In this document: piece by piece, positions 1 to 11,323 of the stretch
How the letters are laid out: each line of letters opens with the position of its first letter
Position numbering within the stretch: the first letter of the stretch is position 1
Origin: Schistocephalus solidus
Lineage: Eukaryota; Platyhelminthes; Cestoda; Diphyllobothriidea; Diphyllobothriidae
Reading direction: 5' to 3'
DNA length: 64,000 nucleotides
NCBI GenBank assembly: GCA_017591395.1
Contig: WEDG01001344.1
Location: forward strand, 147,483 to 211,482
Notes under the pieces: model-generated
What the model was told of the DNA's origin: nothing
Seen by the model: only the letters and a program-made list of their open reading frames with translations
Databases searched by the model: none
Translations under genes and position numbers: made by a program

Positions 1-125
1 TACAAACACGATAGTTCAACCGGCGTAGTCCGACAAAGTCCACCGTATGCTCCATGGAAAGGTAGTGCAGGGACGGTGACTTGCGCGAGATTTTTGCATC
101 TACCAAACTCTCTTCTCCCCCACAC
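1..125 (+). repeat. Partial copy of dispersed repeat DR1
   Basis: This stretch aligns, on the opposite strand, with positions 290-415: both contain the blocks TCCACCGTATGCTCC and GTGCAGGGACGGTGA, followed by GCATCTACC. It also aligns on the same strand with 11041-11160 and 12800-12930. The left end of the window is therefore a small inverted pair of DR1 copies (1-125 and 290-415). No coding capacity is convincing; the short open frames here are not conserved among copies. Confidence 0.6.
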
Positions 126-139
126 GGTGGCGAAATCAG

Positions 140-420
140 GACACGGCAGGCGTTATTCGACTTGCGCTCCCATAACAAATGCCGAACATGGGGAGGTGTG
201 GTGGCACGCCTAGGCGCCCCGGCCGCGCCAGCCACCTGCGCCCTCTCCAATCTCCGCTTATCGTGACTCTGTCTTTACACCGGGCTAAGATGGGGAGGAA
301 AGAGTGCGGTAGATGCAGCGCAAGTCTACTATCACTTAAAGCCTATCCACGCGCATGTCACCGTCCCTGCACCACCATACTGTGGAGCATACGGTGGACC
401 TCGTCAAATCGATGGTCGAA
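140..420 (-). repeat. DR1 copy in left arm
   Basis: Reverse-strand copy of the dispersed repeat seen at 11041-11310 and, more diverged, at 12798-13125. Shared blocks in order on the minus strand are the CACCGTATGCTCC block, GGTGGTGCAGGGACGGTGA, GCATCTACCGCACTCT, a CTCCTCCCC run, and at the far end CATGTTCGGCATTTG. The 13 kb copy lies outside the inverted repeat, so DR1 is an interspersed repeat and not only part of the arms. Confidence 0.65.
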
Positions 421-424
421 CTAT

Positions 425-452
425 TATGTGTGTGTGCGTGTGTGCATCGTTA
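425..452. repeat. Short imperfect (TG)n microsatellite
   Basis: Run of TG dinucleotides broken by CG, mirrored as a CA-rich run near 11012-11032 in the right arm. Confidence 0.7.
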
Positions 453-2389
453 AGCCTTATTTTAACTTCTTGTCCTTCTTACGATACACTTTGTCGTCCG
501 AATTTTAAGCTCTTGACTGATGTGGCTGATATTGCCGTATCTTATTTAAGTTTCTAAGAGAAATATGAAGAAAGAGGAGCGAAAATATGCCGCTTTCTTA
601 CTGTGACATCCCAGCTAACTCATAAAAATGGCTAAAGCCTTGATTTGCGTTTTCATGACTACCACCTTTGCGGTCAAGAACTTCGCACAATCGACTAGTT
701 TGGTCATGCATATTTACTAGAAGATTATTGGGTGTGGATAGAATATGTGGCCCCACTCAGAAAACAGAAAACAAGAACTGTAATACGGGAATTGTGTCAC
801 ATGGGGTTTTACTGGTGGGGTTGAGGAAACTGTCAGGTAGCCGTTTACCGGAAGCAAAAGTTTAAAAAACCACAGATACACCACTAGGTTGTTTAACTAC
901 GTTGACTGAGCGTAAATCACGAGCACGCCATGTTGAATTCTGTTAAACGAGGTAAATTGAACCCCAGTCCATGATAACCAATCAAACTGAAGGAAAAAGT
1001 ATGAAGAATATATCGTTAACTCCGGCTCTCGTGATGACCGAGACGGAAAATATTCTTCCAGTCGAAAACATTGATGGCCAAAATTTCAACTCATAACCGA
1101 TGCATAAAGCTGATCCCAAAACTTAAACCAGCAACTGATGTTTGTGCGGCCCCACTAACCGGCAACGACCCTACTAACCCGGCAACGAACACGATCGATA
1201 GGGTTAGTGTTAGATTGGCCTGTTGGTAGGCGTGTAATACGGTCTAATTCAGTGCTGAAAAGCCAGCTCACTTGAACGATGGCGGTGGGCATATAAATTT
1301 CTTTTTGGTCAACGCATTACCGCCGTTTTTCCGTCTTTTTAAACTGCACTACGCCATTGACATCTTTCCCCGATTGCACGCTCACTCATTGATTGTGTTA
1401 GTTGGTGGGGTCAGCTTCCCGGACTGATTCCCAGATAGGTCCTATCTCTGCCTCATCCCGCAGTGGCACTCCGCACTACTGTTTTTCCGCCTAGGCACTT
1501 ATCCGCATGCTGCTGGAGTTGACGTGAAAAGCTAAGTTCATGGGCTTGAGGAACGGCATAGCCTAACCACTGCCAAATGCGAACTCTACCGCGCGAACCA
1601 TAGAAATTAGGTATGTTAACGCGTACCAGCCTAGTCGACTAGATAATGTCCTTCTGAATATCAAGAGAAATGCTCGGATCAATAGTATGTTCTATCCAAC
1701 ACTGGAGGCAGAACTCCCCCAAAAATGTAGGCAAGAACTGGATCATGGATACATCGGCCTGCTACATAAGCATCTCTACTGATTGACGGCTTCTAGAGGC
1801 CATGAGAAGGTGGGAATTACCCGATAATCAGGACTTCTCACTCGTAGCGGGTAATGCAATTGCTTTTGAATACTTCAGATAAGGAATCTGTTCCTGGAAG
1901 TCGAAACCTATATAACTAAATCTAAGTCACTGTCTGACTTTCTTTTTGCTGCCCCATTTTCATCCTTATTTTGTTCCCACGATCTTCTGTTTATTTTATC
2001 CTCTCTCTTTTCCCTTTAGCTACCTCTTCGCACTTCAAATCAAAAAGGACCTCTACTCAGGCAGTCTGCAATGCAGTGAGAACACAGCGGCCCTTCTGGC
2101 GGCTTTCATTGCTCAAGGTCATCACCTCATTGGCTCTGCCCTACCTCGCCTTTTTATCTATTGGTTCCTTTTCCACGATGCTTACTTTCCTCTAAAGTAA
2201 ATGATCTGAGCTCCCATACAAAATCACCTAAGTTAGGCTGCGTAAATGTACGCTTTCTGTTATTCGTCTTTCGAACTCTATACGGATGTGTACTATGGTA
2301 GAACAGTGCCCTCATGTCCAGTAGATGACTTGACGAATTGTCAGATAAGCGCGAAGGTTTGACGAGTTATCTGTCACCGCATTATGGTT

Positions 2390-2755
2390 ATTCGTTGATG
2401 AACGCTCACCGATCGCTAACGAGGTCATGGGGCCCACTCTCGAGCTCCGATAGCAGCCACGCAGCGGCTAGTAGTAGTAATGACAGAGGAATATTGCAGG
2501 CAAAGACAAGGGAGACGGTAATGGCCATTTCTGGCTCATTAGCCATCATCAGCCAGTCATCAACGAATGTCATTATTCCCGATATGAACAGCCAAGACAA
2601 GGAGCCCGTGGCTCAAGGATTAGTGTTGAACTTTTGATCAGCATGTCGGGGGTCGGAGCCTCGAGTGCTGCAACACCTGGGGTTTGGGTATGACTGGCCG
2701 ATGACGGCTAATGAGCCAGAAATGGCCATTCCAGTCTCTCTGGTATTCATCTACA
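2390..2755. repeat. Inverted pair of SINE fragments in left arm
   Basis: Positions 2390-2540 read like the body of the 310-bp SINE unit of the 58-64 kb array, SINE sense on the minus strand (GACAAGGGAGAC, then AATGGCCATTTCTGGC). From about 2573 the same family runs on the plus strand: GGAGCCCGTGGCTCAAGG is a tRNA-like A-box region, GGTCGGAGCCTCGAG a decayed B box, and then come GACTGGCCGATGACGGCTAATGAGCC and the AATGGCCATTCCAGTCTC block. The two SINE parts face each other. The same composite is in the right arm, so it predates the inversion-duplication. Confidence 0.65.
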
Positions 2756-2776
2756 ATTGTGGTAGTTGAACCGCCG

Positions 2777-3384
2777 TAAGCGACGAGGTCAGCCACTGTC
2801 CTAAGGTGTCGGAGTGCGGTGAAGCGGACGCTCGTAGCATCAACTGTTGTCTGGGTTTCCCACAGTACATTAAAGTCAAAGCCATTAGAGATGTTCGTGG
2901 GCGCAGTTACCGACGCTGGTTGATGTGTTCATTTAATACTAGCCCCTCGGGCTTGCATCTGAAACGTGAGAGCTGTCATATGGGCCATCTAAATTTGGCC
3001 CTTTGTTTAACTTTAAGCTGCGGACTTTCCACGCCACTTCTTTTATCACGTCAGATTGTTTTGAGTACTGCGCTGCGAAGACGACAGCAGATCGATGTCT
3101 TTCCTATTGTCTGTTTTCTGTCCTGTCTCCTACTCTCCTTCCCTGCATTACGACCTTGGTTTTCCTCCGCTGAGCCTTTATTTTCATTGGCAATAGTTCG
3201 AAGGAAAAAACTCTGAGGGCTCCCGTCATATCAGCCTAACGATACTTCCTTTTTGTGCACAAACTAGGTCGTTTAATGTCTCACCCGCCCCCGACGTTGC
3301 TGGGGCTTTCAACTGGAAGTTACTAGAGTCCCTTTGCCAGGCGGAGGTCTTAGTTTTCAACAGCGCATTAATCTAGTTGCAAAC
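2777..3384 (+). repeat. 0.6 kb repeat R1, copy 1
   Basis: Begins TAAGCGACGAGGTCAGCC and ends GCATTAATCTAGTTGCAAAC. The same sequence recurs in direct orientation at 3922-4517 and in reverse at 8075-8683. The inner part, with CTTTCCACGCCACTTC and GACGACAGCAGATCGATG, is the best conserved. The ends are not TG...CA and no primer-binding site or polypurine tract is evident, so I do not call it an LTR. The open frames it contains are not recognised. Confidence 0.8.
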
Positions 3385-3463
3385 GCGTGTCCATTTCTCC
3401 TGCTACTAGCGAAAGCCTTTATGGGCTCTTGCTAGTAGCGGCCAACTCATGCGCCTCCCCGCC

Positions 3464-3478
3464 CCTCCCCCCCCCCCA
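3464..3478. repeat. C-rich run
   Basis: CCCCTCCCCCCCCCCC tract just upstream of the exon-like segment. It differs in length from the G-run counterpart near 7986-8002 in the right arm and is a plausible homopolymer error site. Confidence 0.8.
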
Positions 3479-3506
3479 ACCGTGCCTCTGTTTCTTGTCT
3501 TGACAG

Positions 3507-3630
3507 CTGATCTGGGTGACTTTCTGGAAGACACCTACCTTGATCGATCCTATCTGAACGGGCTCCGCCTCGTGCCCTCCCCGACACCAGCCTTCCTGGA
3601 CAAGGTGATGGAGTGTCACCGCAGTCTCGT
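3507..3630 (+). CDS. Exon-like segment, left-arm copy (unknown gene)
   Basis: A 124-nt open segment is preceded by a pyrimidine-rich tract ending TTGTCTTGACAG (acceptor) and followed by GT in the context CTCGT|GTGAGT (donor). It reads as 40 whole codons in one frame, starting in phase 1: ADLGDFLEDTYLDRSYLNGL, then RLVPSPTPAFLDKVMECHRS, then LV. The acidic start and hydrophobic spacing look like real protein, but I do not recognise the family. No other exon of such a gene is visible within the arm or spacer. The inverted copy at 7833-7956 differs by a single base, a silent Leu change (CTT versus CTC). It may be a captured exon carried by the inverted repeat, or one exon of a host gene whose neighbours lie elsewhere. 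Confidence 0.4.
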
Positions 3631-3921
3631 GTGAGTTGCTTGCACTACACTCCTATCACCTCTTTAGCTCACTCACCTCTCTCTCTCTCTTCGCAAGCAA
3701 GTAGAATTCCCCCCTAACAGGCGCTCTCCGGTCGGCTCCAGTAATGAAAGGATCGTCGAGGGGGGTGGGAATGGTTCTTTCTGACCGGTTCCGGAGCACT
3801 TGGTCAATAAGCATCTGGGACAAACGTTGAGCCATGCGTTCAAGCCCTGCCTGCTGCCATTGAGGACACTAAAAAGCCCATGGGGGTTACATTTGGAGGT
3901 CTGATCTGCCTTCAGGATTGA

Positions 3922-4517
3922 GTAAGCGACGAGGTCAGCCACTGTTTTAAGGTGTCAGAGTGCGGTAAAGCGGACGCTCGTAGCATTTACTATTGTGTGG
4001 GTTTCCCACAGCATATTAAAGTCAAAACCATTTGAGATGTTCGTGGGCGCAGTTACCGACCCTGTTTGATGCGTCCATTCAATACTAGCCACTCGGGCTT
4101 GCATCTGAAACGTGAGAGCTGTCATATGGGCCATCTAAATTTGACCCTTTGTTTAACTTTAAGCTGCAGACTTTCCACGCCACTTCTTTTATCACGTCAG
4201 ATTGTTTTGAGTACTGCGCTGCGAAGACGACAGCAGATCGATGTCTTTCCTATTGTCTGTTTTCATTCCTGTCTCCTACTCTCCTTCCCTGCATTACGAC
4301 CTTGGTTTTCCTCCGCTGAGCCTTTATTTTCATTGGCAATAGTTCGAAGGAAAAAACTCTGAGGGCTCCCGTCATATCGGCCTAACGATAGTTCCTTTTT
4401 GTGCACAAACTACGTCTCCCTCGCCCCCGACGTTGGTGCTTTTAATTGGAAGTTATTACAGACCCTTTGCAAGGCAGACGTCCCGTTGTTTCACAGCGCA
4501 TTAATCTAGTTGCAAAC
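3922..4517 (+). repeat. 0.6 kb repeat R1, copy 2 (spacer side)
   Basis: Direct repeat of 2777-3384 with scattered changes, such as GTTTTAAGG for GTCCTAAGG. It starts exactly where homology between the two inverted arms ends (3925), so the arm boundary coincides with an R1 edge. This suggests that recombination at R1, or an insertion beside it, set the boundary. Confidence 0.8.
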
Positions 4518-4553
4518 ACAAATACACACAGACATAGACACACACACACATCT
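4518..4553. repeat. Imperfect (CA)n microsatellite
   Basis: ACACAAATACACACAGACATAG followed by ACACACACACACA, directly at the end of R1 copy 2. Confidence 0.8.
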
Positions 4554-7540
4554 CGCATTAGTAGGCTGAAGTCTAAGGCAATGTTGGATTCATAGCATGG
4601 GTCATAACCACATAACTAGGGCTAAGTGAAGCATACAATGTAAGAGATTCAGGAGTCGTCACTGACGATGAAGTAAGGGACCAAGTCAAGCATTAAGGCT
4701 GGTGACTTAATCACAGCTAGGATGAGGTGGAATTTCCGGTAGGTTTTTAAGCTTTTACCACGTCACTTTGTGGAACCGTAGGAAGCTCTCTTATGATTAC
4801 ATGAAAGAGATACCTACGCCTACAGCGCAGCACTCTATCCTGGGTACGGGTTTATTAGCATTTGATAGTAACTATGCATAAGCTCAGCGATAATATCCAC
4901 GTAAACATTTAGGCGGCCCAGTTCAAAAAAACGTACGCTATCGATAATTCAAGTTTAAACAGCTAATAAACAATAATTGTGGAGAGAGAGAGGGGGGTTG
5001 AGGCCGGAAGGAGGTCTAACAGACTAGCCGTCTCCACTTCGCTGCCGTATCGCGTTAAGGCAGTCGTGAACCTGCATGCGGGGTTCATCTTAGGCTAGAG
5101 GCCTTAGGGCCTGTATAAAAGGTTTATGCAAATGCAAGATTGGGCTGGTTAGACGATAATCGAAAGCGTACGCTAGTCTAACTTGACTTCTTGCAAGAAA
5201 CTACGTAGACTTGTTATATGCTACTTTTTCCTACACAAAGCGACTGCGAGGTGTAATCTTCAGACTCAAATCAAACACACGTGTGGCAGCTTTTTATCAA
5301 AAATCTGAGCGGATACGGGGAAAGCAGCTGGGTTCGAGTTTGATCAACACCTGACCACATGGGATTGGATTCAGCTTGCACTGAGACTCGCACTAGACAG
5401 ATGTGCAGTGTTGCACTCTTGAAAATTATGACCCCTCTGAGGATGCAAATAATTGTGCAGATTTTTGCTGGTTAGGCGCTAGTAATCAAGTGGCTGTGAA
5501 TTTTCGAGCATAAGGAAAGACGAAGCTAAGCGAGGGTAGTTTGGCAAAAAAGCTTTTACGCGGTGCGAGAAAAAAATGGCAGCAAAGCAAGCGCAATACC
5601 TTCGGATTCACTAAAATCACGGCTACTGTTAGGAAGAAAAGAACATACACAGAGACGGGTGGTAAGAACCAGATGAAGAAAACGGAACACAATAGGAGGG
5701 ATACCGCAAGGATAATGACCGCTTGAGGCCGAGAACAAAAATAATATGTATGGCGGAGTAGGGAAGGTAATATTAACTCGGAATATATATCAGCGCTAAT
5801 GTGCGCGGCATCCGTAAAATCCGAAAAAAATGCACGCTCATACGGCAGTGATGTATAAGATACTTCAGACTAGTGGATGTCTCGAGGGCATAAGCGTGCA
5901 AGGTAACAGAAACTTGGCATTTTAGTCCTTTTGCAGATTGTGGTTACATGAGAAAGGCCCGATGGCGGTAGAAGCCTCTCGTAAATCTCCCTTACTGGAG
6001 ACAAATTCATTCGCAAGTCGCCACGGCGCCCCGGGACTGTGATGAGTATCCTTATTTTCTACGTACGACCTGTCAGCAGCTTGGACTGTGGTCAGGTCCA
6101 TACCGCCTTCAAATCAAGCATGAAAACAACGCACGAGCATAGCCGCAGAGTGCAGAAAGTGACTTGCCTTCACTGGACGCAACCGTACGCCGTACATCTC
6201 TACCTTTCGGACCGTATCCAGGAGACTGATGTCAGCCTCTTCGGGACTCTGACCACTAAATAAAAAGCAAAAAATAAGAAAAGGTAGAAGTGAGGAGGGA
6301 GAAGCGTTCGCCTTGGAGTATGCTCAGAGAAAGAACTCATAAATTATCAGGATGATTTTTGTTTTATGTTTGTGCATCGGACAAAGGGAGTGGGAGATCT
6401 CCTAAGGAACTTGAGTGCATGTACATCGCAGCAAAAACCTGACAGACGCAAAACACTCCGACGGCGAGTCTACAGGGGGCTTATGGGAGCTGGGTCCGAG
6501 CCATCAGTCGAAGATCGAGCGGACTAAGCACCAAAAGCTGGAGACGATCTCGATATCAGCACTCCTATGCGCAATGGAGACACAGTCGTAGGGCGAAGAT
6601 CTGTTCAAACATATACTTGCAATGAATGCAGACCAAGGATTTGATGCATCTTAACTTTCAAAATGTGAAAAATAGCGATTATCCACCGAGTTTAGGTGAG
6701 GGGACAGACTGAAGACCATGTCCCTCTCAAAGTACACCGACATTCAGAGTCACCTTTGACGAAGTTTGTCATGAACTGGACCGGTCTACGAGGGAGAAAA
6801 GTTAATGAAGCTTACCGGAATTCCCTATACTGTGAGCAGGCGCAGACGAATCAGAGGGTTCCACAAGTTCGATTTTCGCATCCGCCAACTAGTCCAAAAA
6901 ACATACACCGTTTGCAGCCCGAGATGGCAAAATCCTGCTGTTGATTCCTCGCTCTCAACAAATCAGTCGCAAGAATTCTAAGTTGGCTATAAGAAGGCTG
7001 CAACAAGTGAACTTTTTGCTTATTCTTCCTAGAAAAACACCGGACGAAAAGCACAACGAAACAGTTCATGGTCTGATTTCAAATGAAGTACAGTAGAGTT
7101 TCCAGAAAAGGTAATAAAGCCTTTGAGACTACGTCCCGCACATCGAATTAATGTAACCCTACGGCTGCAAACTTACTGTTTAAAATCATATTTCCCAGTT
7201 TAAATCAAGGTTTTGGGCAGTTAGGCGCCAAATGTATGATTCCTATAGAGTTGACCTACATCAGTCAGGGATTCTACGTCTGTTTGCTTAACATCCAGCA
7301 CTTGTTCCGAGTCTCTATGCGTAAAGATATTCAGCACACATCTAAATACAACGGTATGGGTGACGCTCGTCCGGGCATCGACTACCACGACCCGATCCTT
7401 TGACTGACAAATAACGGTCAATAAATCAGAACCGGCAATTCCGGTTTCTCTGCTCTTTTCCGACTAAAAAACATTCTCGATTGCTACCTCCACGTTACTG
7501 TGCGATTGCCCGCACCTCCAAGACCAAATGTAATAGCTCT
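4554..7540. other. Spacer of inverted repeat, no gene seen
   Basis: Apart from R1 copy 2 and the CA tract, the spacer shows no recognisable protein, tRNA-like box or repeat shared with the rest of the window. There is a GA-rich patch near 4981-5000. Open frames of 60-82 codons occur on both strands (for example 6696-6944) but none shows a known motif, and they overlap frames on the other strand. Confidence 0.6.
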
Positions 7541-7832
7541 TACTCAATCCTGAAGGCAGATCAGACCTCCAAATGTAACCCCCATGGGCTTTTTAGTGTC
7601 CTCAATGGCAGCAGGCAGGGCTTGAACGCATGGCTCAGCGTTTGTTCCAGATGCTTATTGATCAAGTGCTCCGGAACCGGTCAGAAAGAACCATTCCCAC
7701 CCCCCTCGACGATCCTTTCATTACTGGAGCCGACCAAAGAGCGCCTGTTAGGGGGGAATTCTACTTGCTTGCGAAGAGAGAGAGAGGTGAGTGAGCTAAA
7801 GAGGTGATAGGAGTGTAGTGCAAGCAACTCAC

Positions 7833-7956
7833 ACGAGACTGCGGTGACACTCCATCACCTTGTCCAGGAAGGCTGGTGTCGGGGAGGGCACGAGGCGGAG
7901 CCCGTTCAGATAGGATCGATCGAGGTAGGTGTCTTCCAGAAAGTCACCCAGATCAG
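7833..7956 (-). CDS. Exon-like segment, right-arm copy (unknown gene)
   Basis: Mirror of 3507-3630, with acceptor TTGACAG and donor GTGAGT retained and the 40-codon frame open. Only one base differs in 124, and it is silent, whereas the surrounding arms differ at a few percent. A single difference is too little to prove constraint. The product is not recognised. Confidence 0.4.
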
Positions 7957-8074
7957 CTGTCAAGACAAGAAACAGAGGCACGGTTGGGGGGGAGGGGCGG
8001 GGAGGCGCATGAGTTGGCCGCTACTAGCAAGAGCCAATAAAGGCTTTCGCTAGTAGCAGGAGAAATGGACACGC

Positions 8075-8683
8075 GTTTGCAACTAGATTAATGCACTGTT
8101 GAAAAATAAGACCTCCGCCTGGCAAAGGGACTCTAGTAACTTCCAGTTGAAAGCCCCAGCAACGTCGGGGGCGGGTGAGACATTAAACGACCTAGTTTGT
8201 GCACAAAAAGGAATTATCGTTAGGCTGATATGACGGGAGCCCTCAGAGTTTTTTCCTTCGAACTATTGCCAATGAAAATAAAGGCTCAGCGGAGGAAAAC
8301 CAAGGTCGTAATGCAGGGAAGGAGAGTAGGAGACAGGACAGGAAAACAGACAATAGGAAAGACATCGATCTGCTGTCGTCTTCGCAGCGCAGTACTCAAA
8401 ACAATCTGACGTGATAAAAGAAGTGGCGTGGAAAGTCTGCAGCTTAAAGTTAAACAAAGGGTCAAATTTAGATGGCCCATATGACAGCTCTCACGTTTCA
8501 GATGCAAGCCCGTGTGGCTAGTATTAAATGGACGCATCAAACAGCGTCGGTAACTGCGCCCACGAACATCTCTAATGGTTTTGACTTTAATATGCTGTGG
8601 GAAACCCAGACAATAGTTGATGCTACGAGCGTCCGCTTCACCGCACTCCGACACCTTAGGACAGTGGCTGACCTCGTCGCTTA
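8075..8683 (-). repeat. 0.6 kb repeat R1, copy 3
   Basis: Right-arm counterpart of 2777-3384. The outer limits match GTTTGCAACTAGATTAATGC and GGCTGACCTCGTCGCTTA. Confidence 0.8.
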
Positions 8684-8699
8684 CGGCGGTTCAACTACC

Positions 8700-9075
8700 A
8701 CAATTGTAGATGAATACCAGAGAGACTGGAATGGCCATTTCTGGCTCATTAGCCGTCATCAGCCAGTCATACCCGAACCCAGGTGGTGCAGCACTCGAGG
8801 CTCCGACCCCCGACATGCTGATCAAAAGTTCAACACTCTAATCCTTGAGCCACGGGCTCCTTGTCTTGGCTGTTTATATCGGGAATAATGACATTCGTTG
8901 ATGACTGGCTGATGATGGCTAATGAGCCAGAAATGGCCATTACAGTCTCCCTTGTCTTTGCCTGCAATATTCCTCTGTCATTACTACTACTAGCCGCTGC
9001 GTGGCTGCTATCGGAGCTCGAGAGTGGGCCCCATGACCTCGTTAGCGATCGGTGAGCGTTCATCAACGAATAACC
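8700..9075. repeat. Inverted pair of SINE fragments in right arm
   Basis: Counterpart of 2390-2755. At 8728-8900 the minus strand carries a SINE with the AATGGCCATT core, an AGCACTCGAGGCTCCGACCC decayed B-box region and a GAGCCACGGGCTCC A-box region. At 8895-9075 the plus strand carries the GACTGGCTGATGATGGCTAA core and the body. This copy keeps GTCATACCCGAACCCAGG, closer to the array consensus than the left-arm copy. Confidence 0.65.
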
Positions 9076-11040
9076 ATAATGCGGTGACAGATAACTCGTC
9101 AAACCTTCGCGCTTATCTGACAATTCGTCAAGTCATCTACTGGACATGAGGGCACTGTTCTACCATAGTACACATCCGTATAGAGTTCGAAAGACGAATA
9201 ACAGAAAGCGTACATTTACGCAGCCTAACTTAGGTGATTTTGTATGGGAGCTCAGATCATTTACTTTAGAGGAAAGTAAGCATCGTGAAAAGGAACCAAT
9301 AGATAAAAAGGCGAGGCAGGGCAGAGCCAATGAGGTGATGACCTTGAGCAATGAAAGCCGCCAGAAGGGCCGCTGTGTTCTCACTGCATTGCAGACTGCC
9401 TGAGTAGAGGTCCTTTTTGATTTGAAGTGCGAAGAGGTAGCTAAAGGGAAAAGAGAGAGGATAAAATAAACAGAAGATCGTGTGAACAAAATAAGGATGA
9501 AAATGGGGGGGCAAAAAGAAAGTCAGACAGTGACTTAGATTTAGTTATATAGGTTTCGACTTCCAGGGACAGATTCCTTATCTGAAGTATTCAAAAGCAA
9601 TTGCATTACCTGCTACGAGTGGGAGGTCCGGATTATCGGGTAGTTCCCACCTTCTCATGGCCTCTAGAAGCCGTCAATCAGTAGAGATGCTTATGTAGCA
9701 GGCCGATGTATCCATGATCCAGTTCTTGCCTACATTTTTGGGGGAGTTCTGCCTCCAGTGTTGGATAGAACATATTATTGATCCGAGCATTTCTCTTGAT
9801 ATTCAGAAGGACATTATCTAGTGGACTAGGCTGGTACGCATTAACATACCTAATTTCTATGGTTCGCGCGGTAGAGTTCGCATTTCGCAGTGGTTAGGCT
9901 ATGCCGTTCCTCAAGCCCATGAACTTAGCTTTTCACGTCAACTCCAGCAGCATGCGGATAAGTGCCTAGGCGGAAAACAGTAGTGCGGAGTGCCACTGCG
10001 GGATGAGGCAGAGATAGGACCTATCTGGGAATCAGTCCGGGAAGCTGACCCTACCAACTAACACAATCAATGAGTGAGCGTGCAATCGGGGAAAGATGTC
10101 AATGGCGTAGTGCAGTTTAAAAGACGGAAAACGGGGGTAATGCGTTGACCAAAAAGAAATTTATATGCCCACCGCCATCGTTCAAGTGAGCTGGCTTTTC
10201 AGCACTGAATTAGACCGTATTACACGCCTACCAACAGGCCAATCTAACACTAACCCAATCGATCGTGTTCGTTGCCGGGTTAGTAGGGTCGTTGCCGGTT
10301 AGTGGGGCCGCACAAACATCAGTTGCTGGTTTAAGTTTTGGGATCAGCTTTATGTATCGGTTATGAGTTGAAATTTTGGCCATCAATGTTTTCGACTGGA
10401 AGAATATTTTCCGTCTCGGTCATCACGAGAGCCGGAGTTAACGATATATTCTTCATACTTTTTCCTTCAGTTTGATTGGTTATCATGGACTGGGGTTCAA
10501 TTTACCTCGTTTAACAGAATTCAACATGGCGTGCTCGTGATTTACGCTCAGTCAACGTAGTTAAACAACCTAGTGGTGTATCTGTGGTTTTTTAAACTTT
10601 TGCTTCCGGTAAACGGCTACCTGACAGTTTCCTCAACCCCACCAGTAAAACCCCATGTGACACAATTCCCGTATTACAGTTCTTGTTTTCTGTTTTCTGA
10701 GTGGGGCCACATATTCTATCCACACCCAATAATCTGCTAGTAAATATGCATGACCAAACTAGTCGATTGTGCGAAGTTCTTGACCGCAAAGGTGGTAATT
10801 ATGAAAACGCAAATCAAGGCTTTAGCCATTTTTATGAGTTAGCTGGGATGTCACAGTAAGAAAGCGGCATATGTTCGCTCCTCTTTCTTCATATTTCTCT
10901 TAGGGACTTAAATAGGATACGGCAATATCAGCCACATCAGCCAAGAGCTTAAAATTCGGACGACAAAGTGTATCGTAAGAAGGACAAGAAGTTAAAATAA
11001 GGCTTAACGATGCACACACGCACACACACATAATAAATAG

Positions 11041-11310
11041 TTCGACCATCGAGTTTGACGAGGTCCACCGAATGCTCCAAACTATGGTGGTACAGAGACG
11101 GTGACGTGCGCGCGGATAGGCTTTAAGTGATAGTACTGTTCGCTGCATCTACCGCACTCTCTCCTCCCCACCTTAGTCCGGTGTCAAGACAGAATCACGA
11201 TGAGTGGAGATTGGAGAGGGCGCAGGTGGCTGGCGCGGCCGAGGCGCCTAGGCGTGCCACCACACCTCCCCATGTTCGGCATTTGTTATGGGAGCGCAAG
11301 CCAAATAACG
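11041..11310 (+). repeat. DR1 copy in right arm
   Basis: Runs from GACGAGGTCCACCGAATGCTCC through GCATCTACCGCACTCTCTCC to CATGTTCGGCATTTG. It is the mirror of 140-420 and is similar in direct orientation to 12798-13125. Confidence 0.7.
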
Positions 11311-11323
11311 CCTGCCATGCCCT

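Larger units (their letters stand above)
140..3925 (+). repeat. Left arm of large inverted repeat
   Basis: Position 140 onward reads as the reverse complement of 11323 downward, and the match continues to 3925, which pairs with 7541. The arms are nearly equal in length (about 3.78 kb) and differ by scattered substitutions and small indels, a few percent by eye. The arm includes DR1, an unrecognised middle part, a SINE pair, a 0.6 kb repeat and an exon-like segment. No transposase, RT or integrase motif was found in it. It could be a foldback-type element, a duplicated and inverted genomic segment, or a palindromic assembly product; the 3.6 kb of non-matching spacer and the base differences between arms argue against a simple assembly mirror. 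Confidence 0.9.
7541..11323 (-). repeat. Right arm of large inverted repeat
   Basis: Reverse complement of 140-3925. The inner edge at 7541 reads TTACTCAATCCTGAAGGCAG against CTGCCTTCAGGATTGAGTAA at 3906-3925. The outer edge at about 11323 pairs with 140 in GCGTTATT/AATAACGC-type sequence. Small length differences (for example ACGGGGGTAA here against CCGCCGTTTT on the left) show that the arms have diverged independently. Confidence 0.9.

Noticed and set aside
2777..4517. LTR retrotransposon with R1 as the two LTRs
   Set aside because: R1 lacks TG...CA ends, the 0.54 kb between the copies has no primer-binding site or gag/pol motif, and there is no target duplication.
140..11323. CRISPR or prokaryotic-type array, or a phage or plasmid origin
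   Set aside because: No short regularly spaced direct repeats with unique spacers, and all recognised content is eukaryotic transposable elements.
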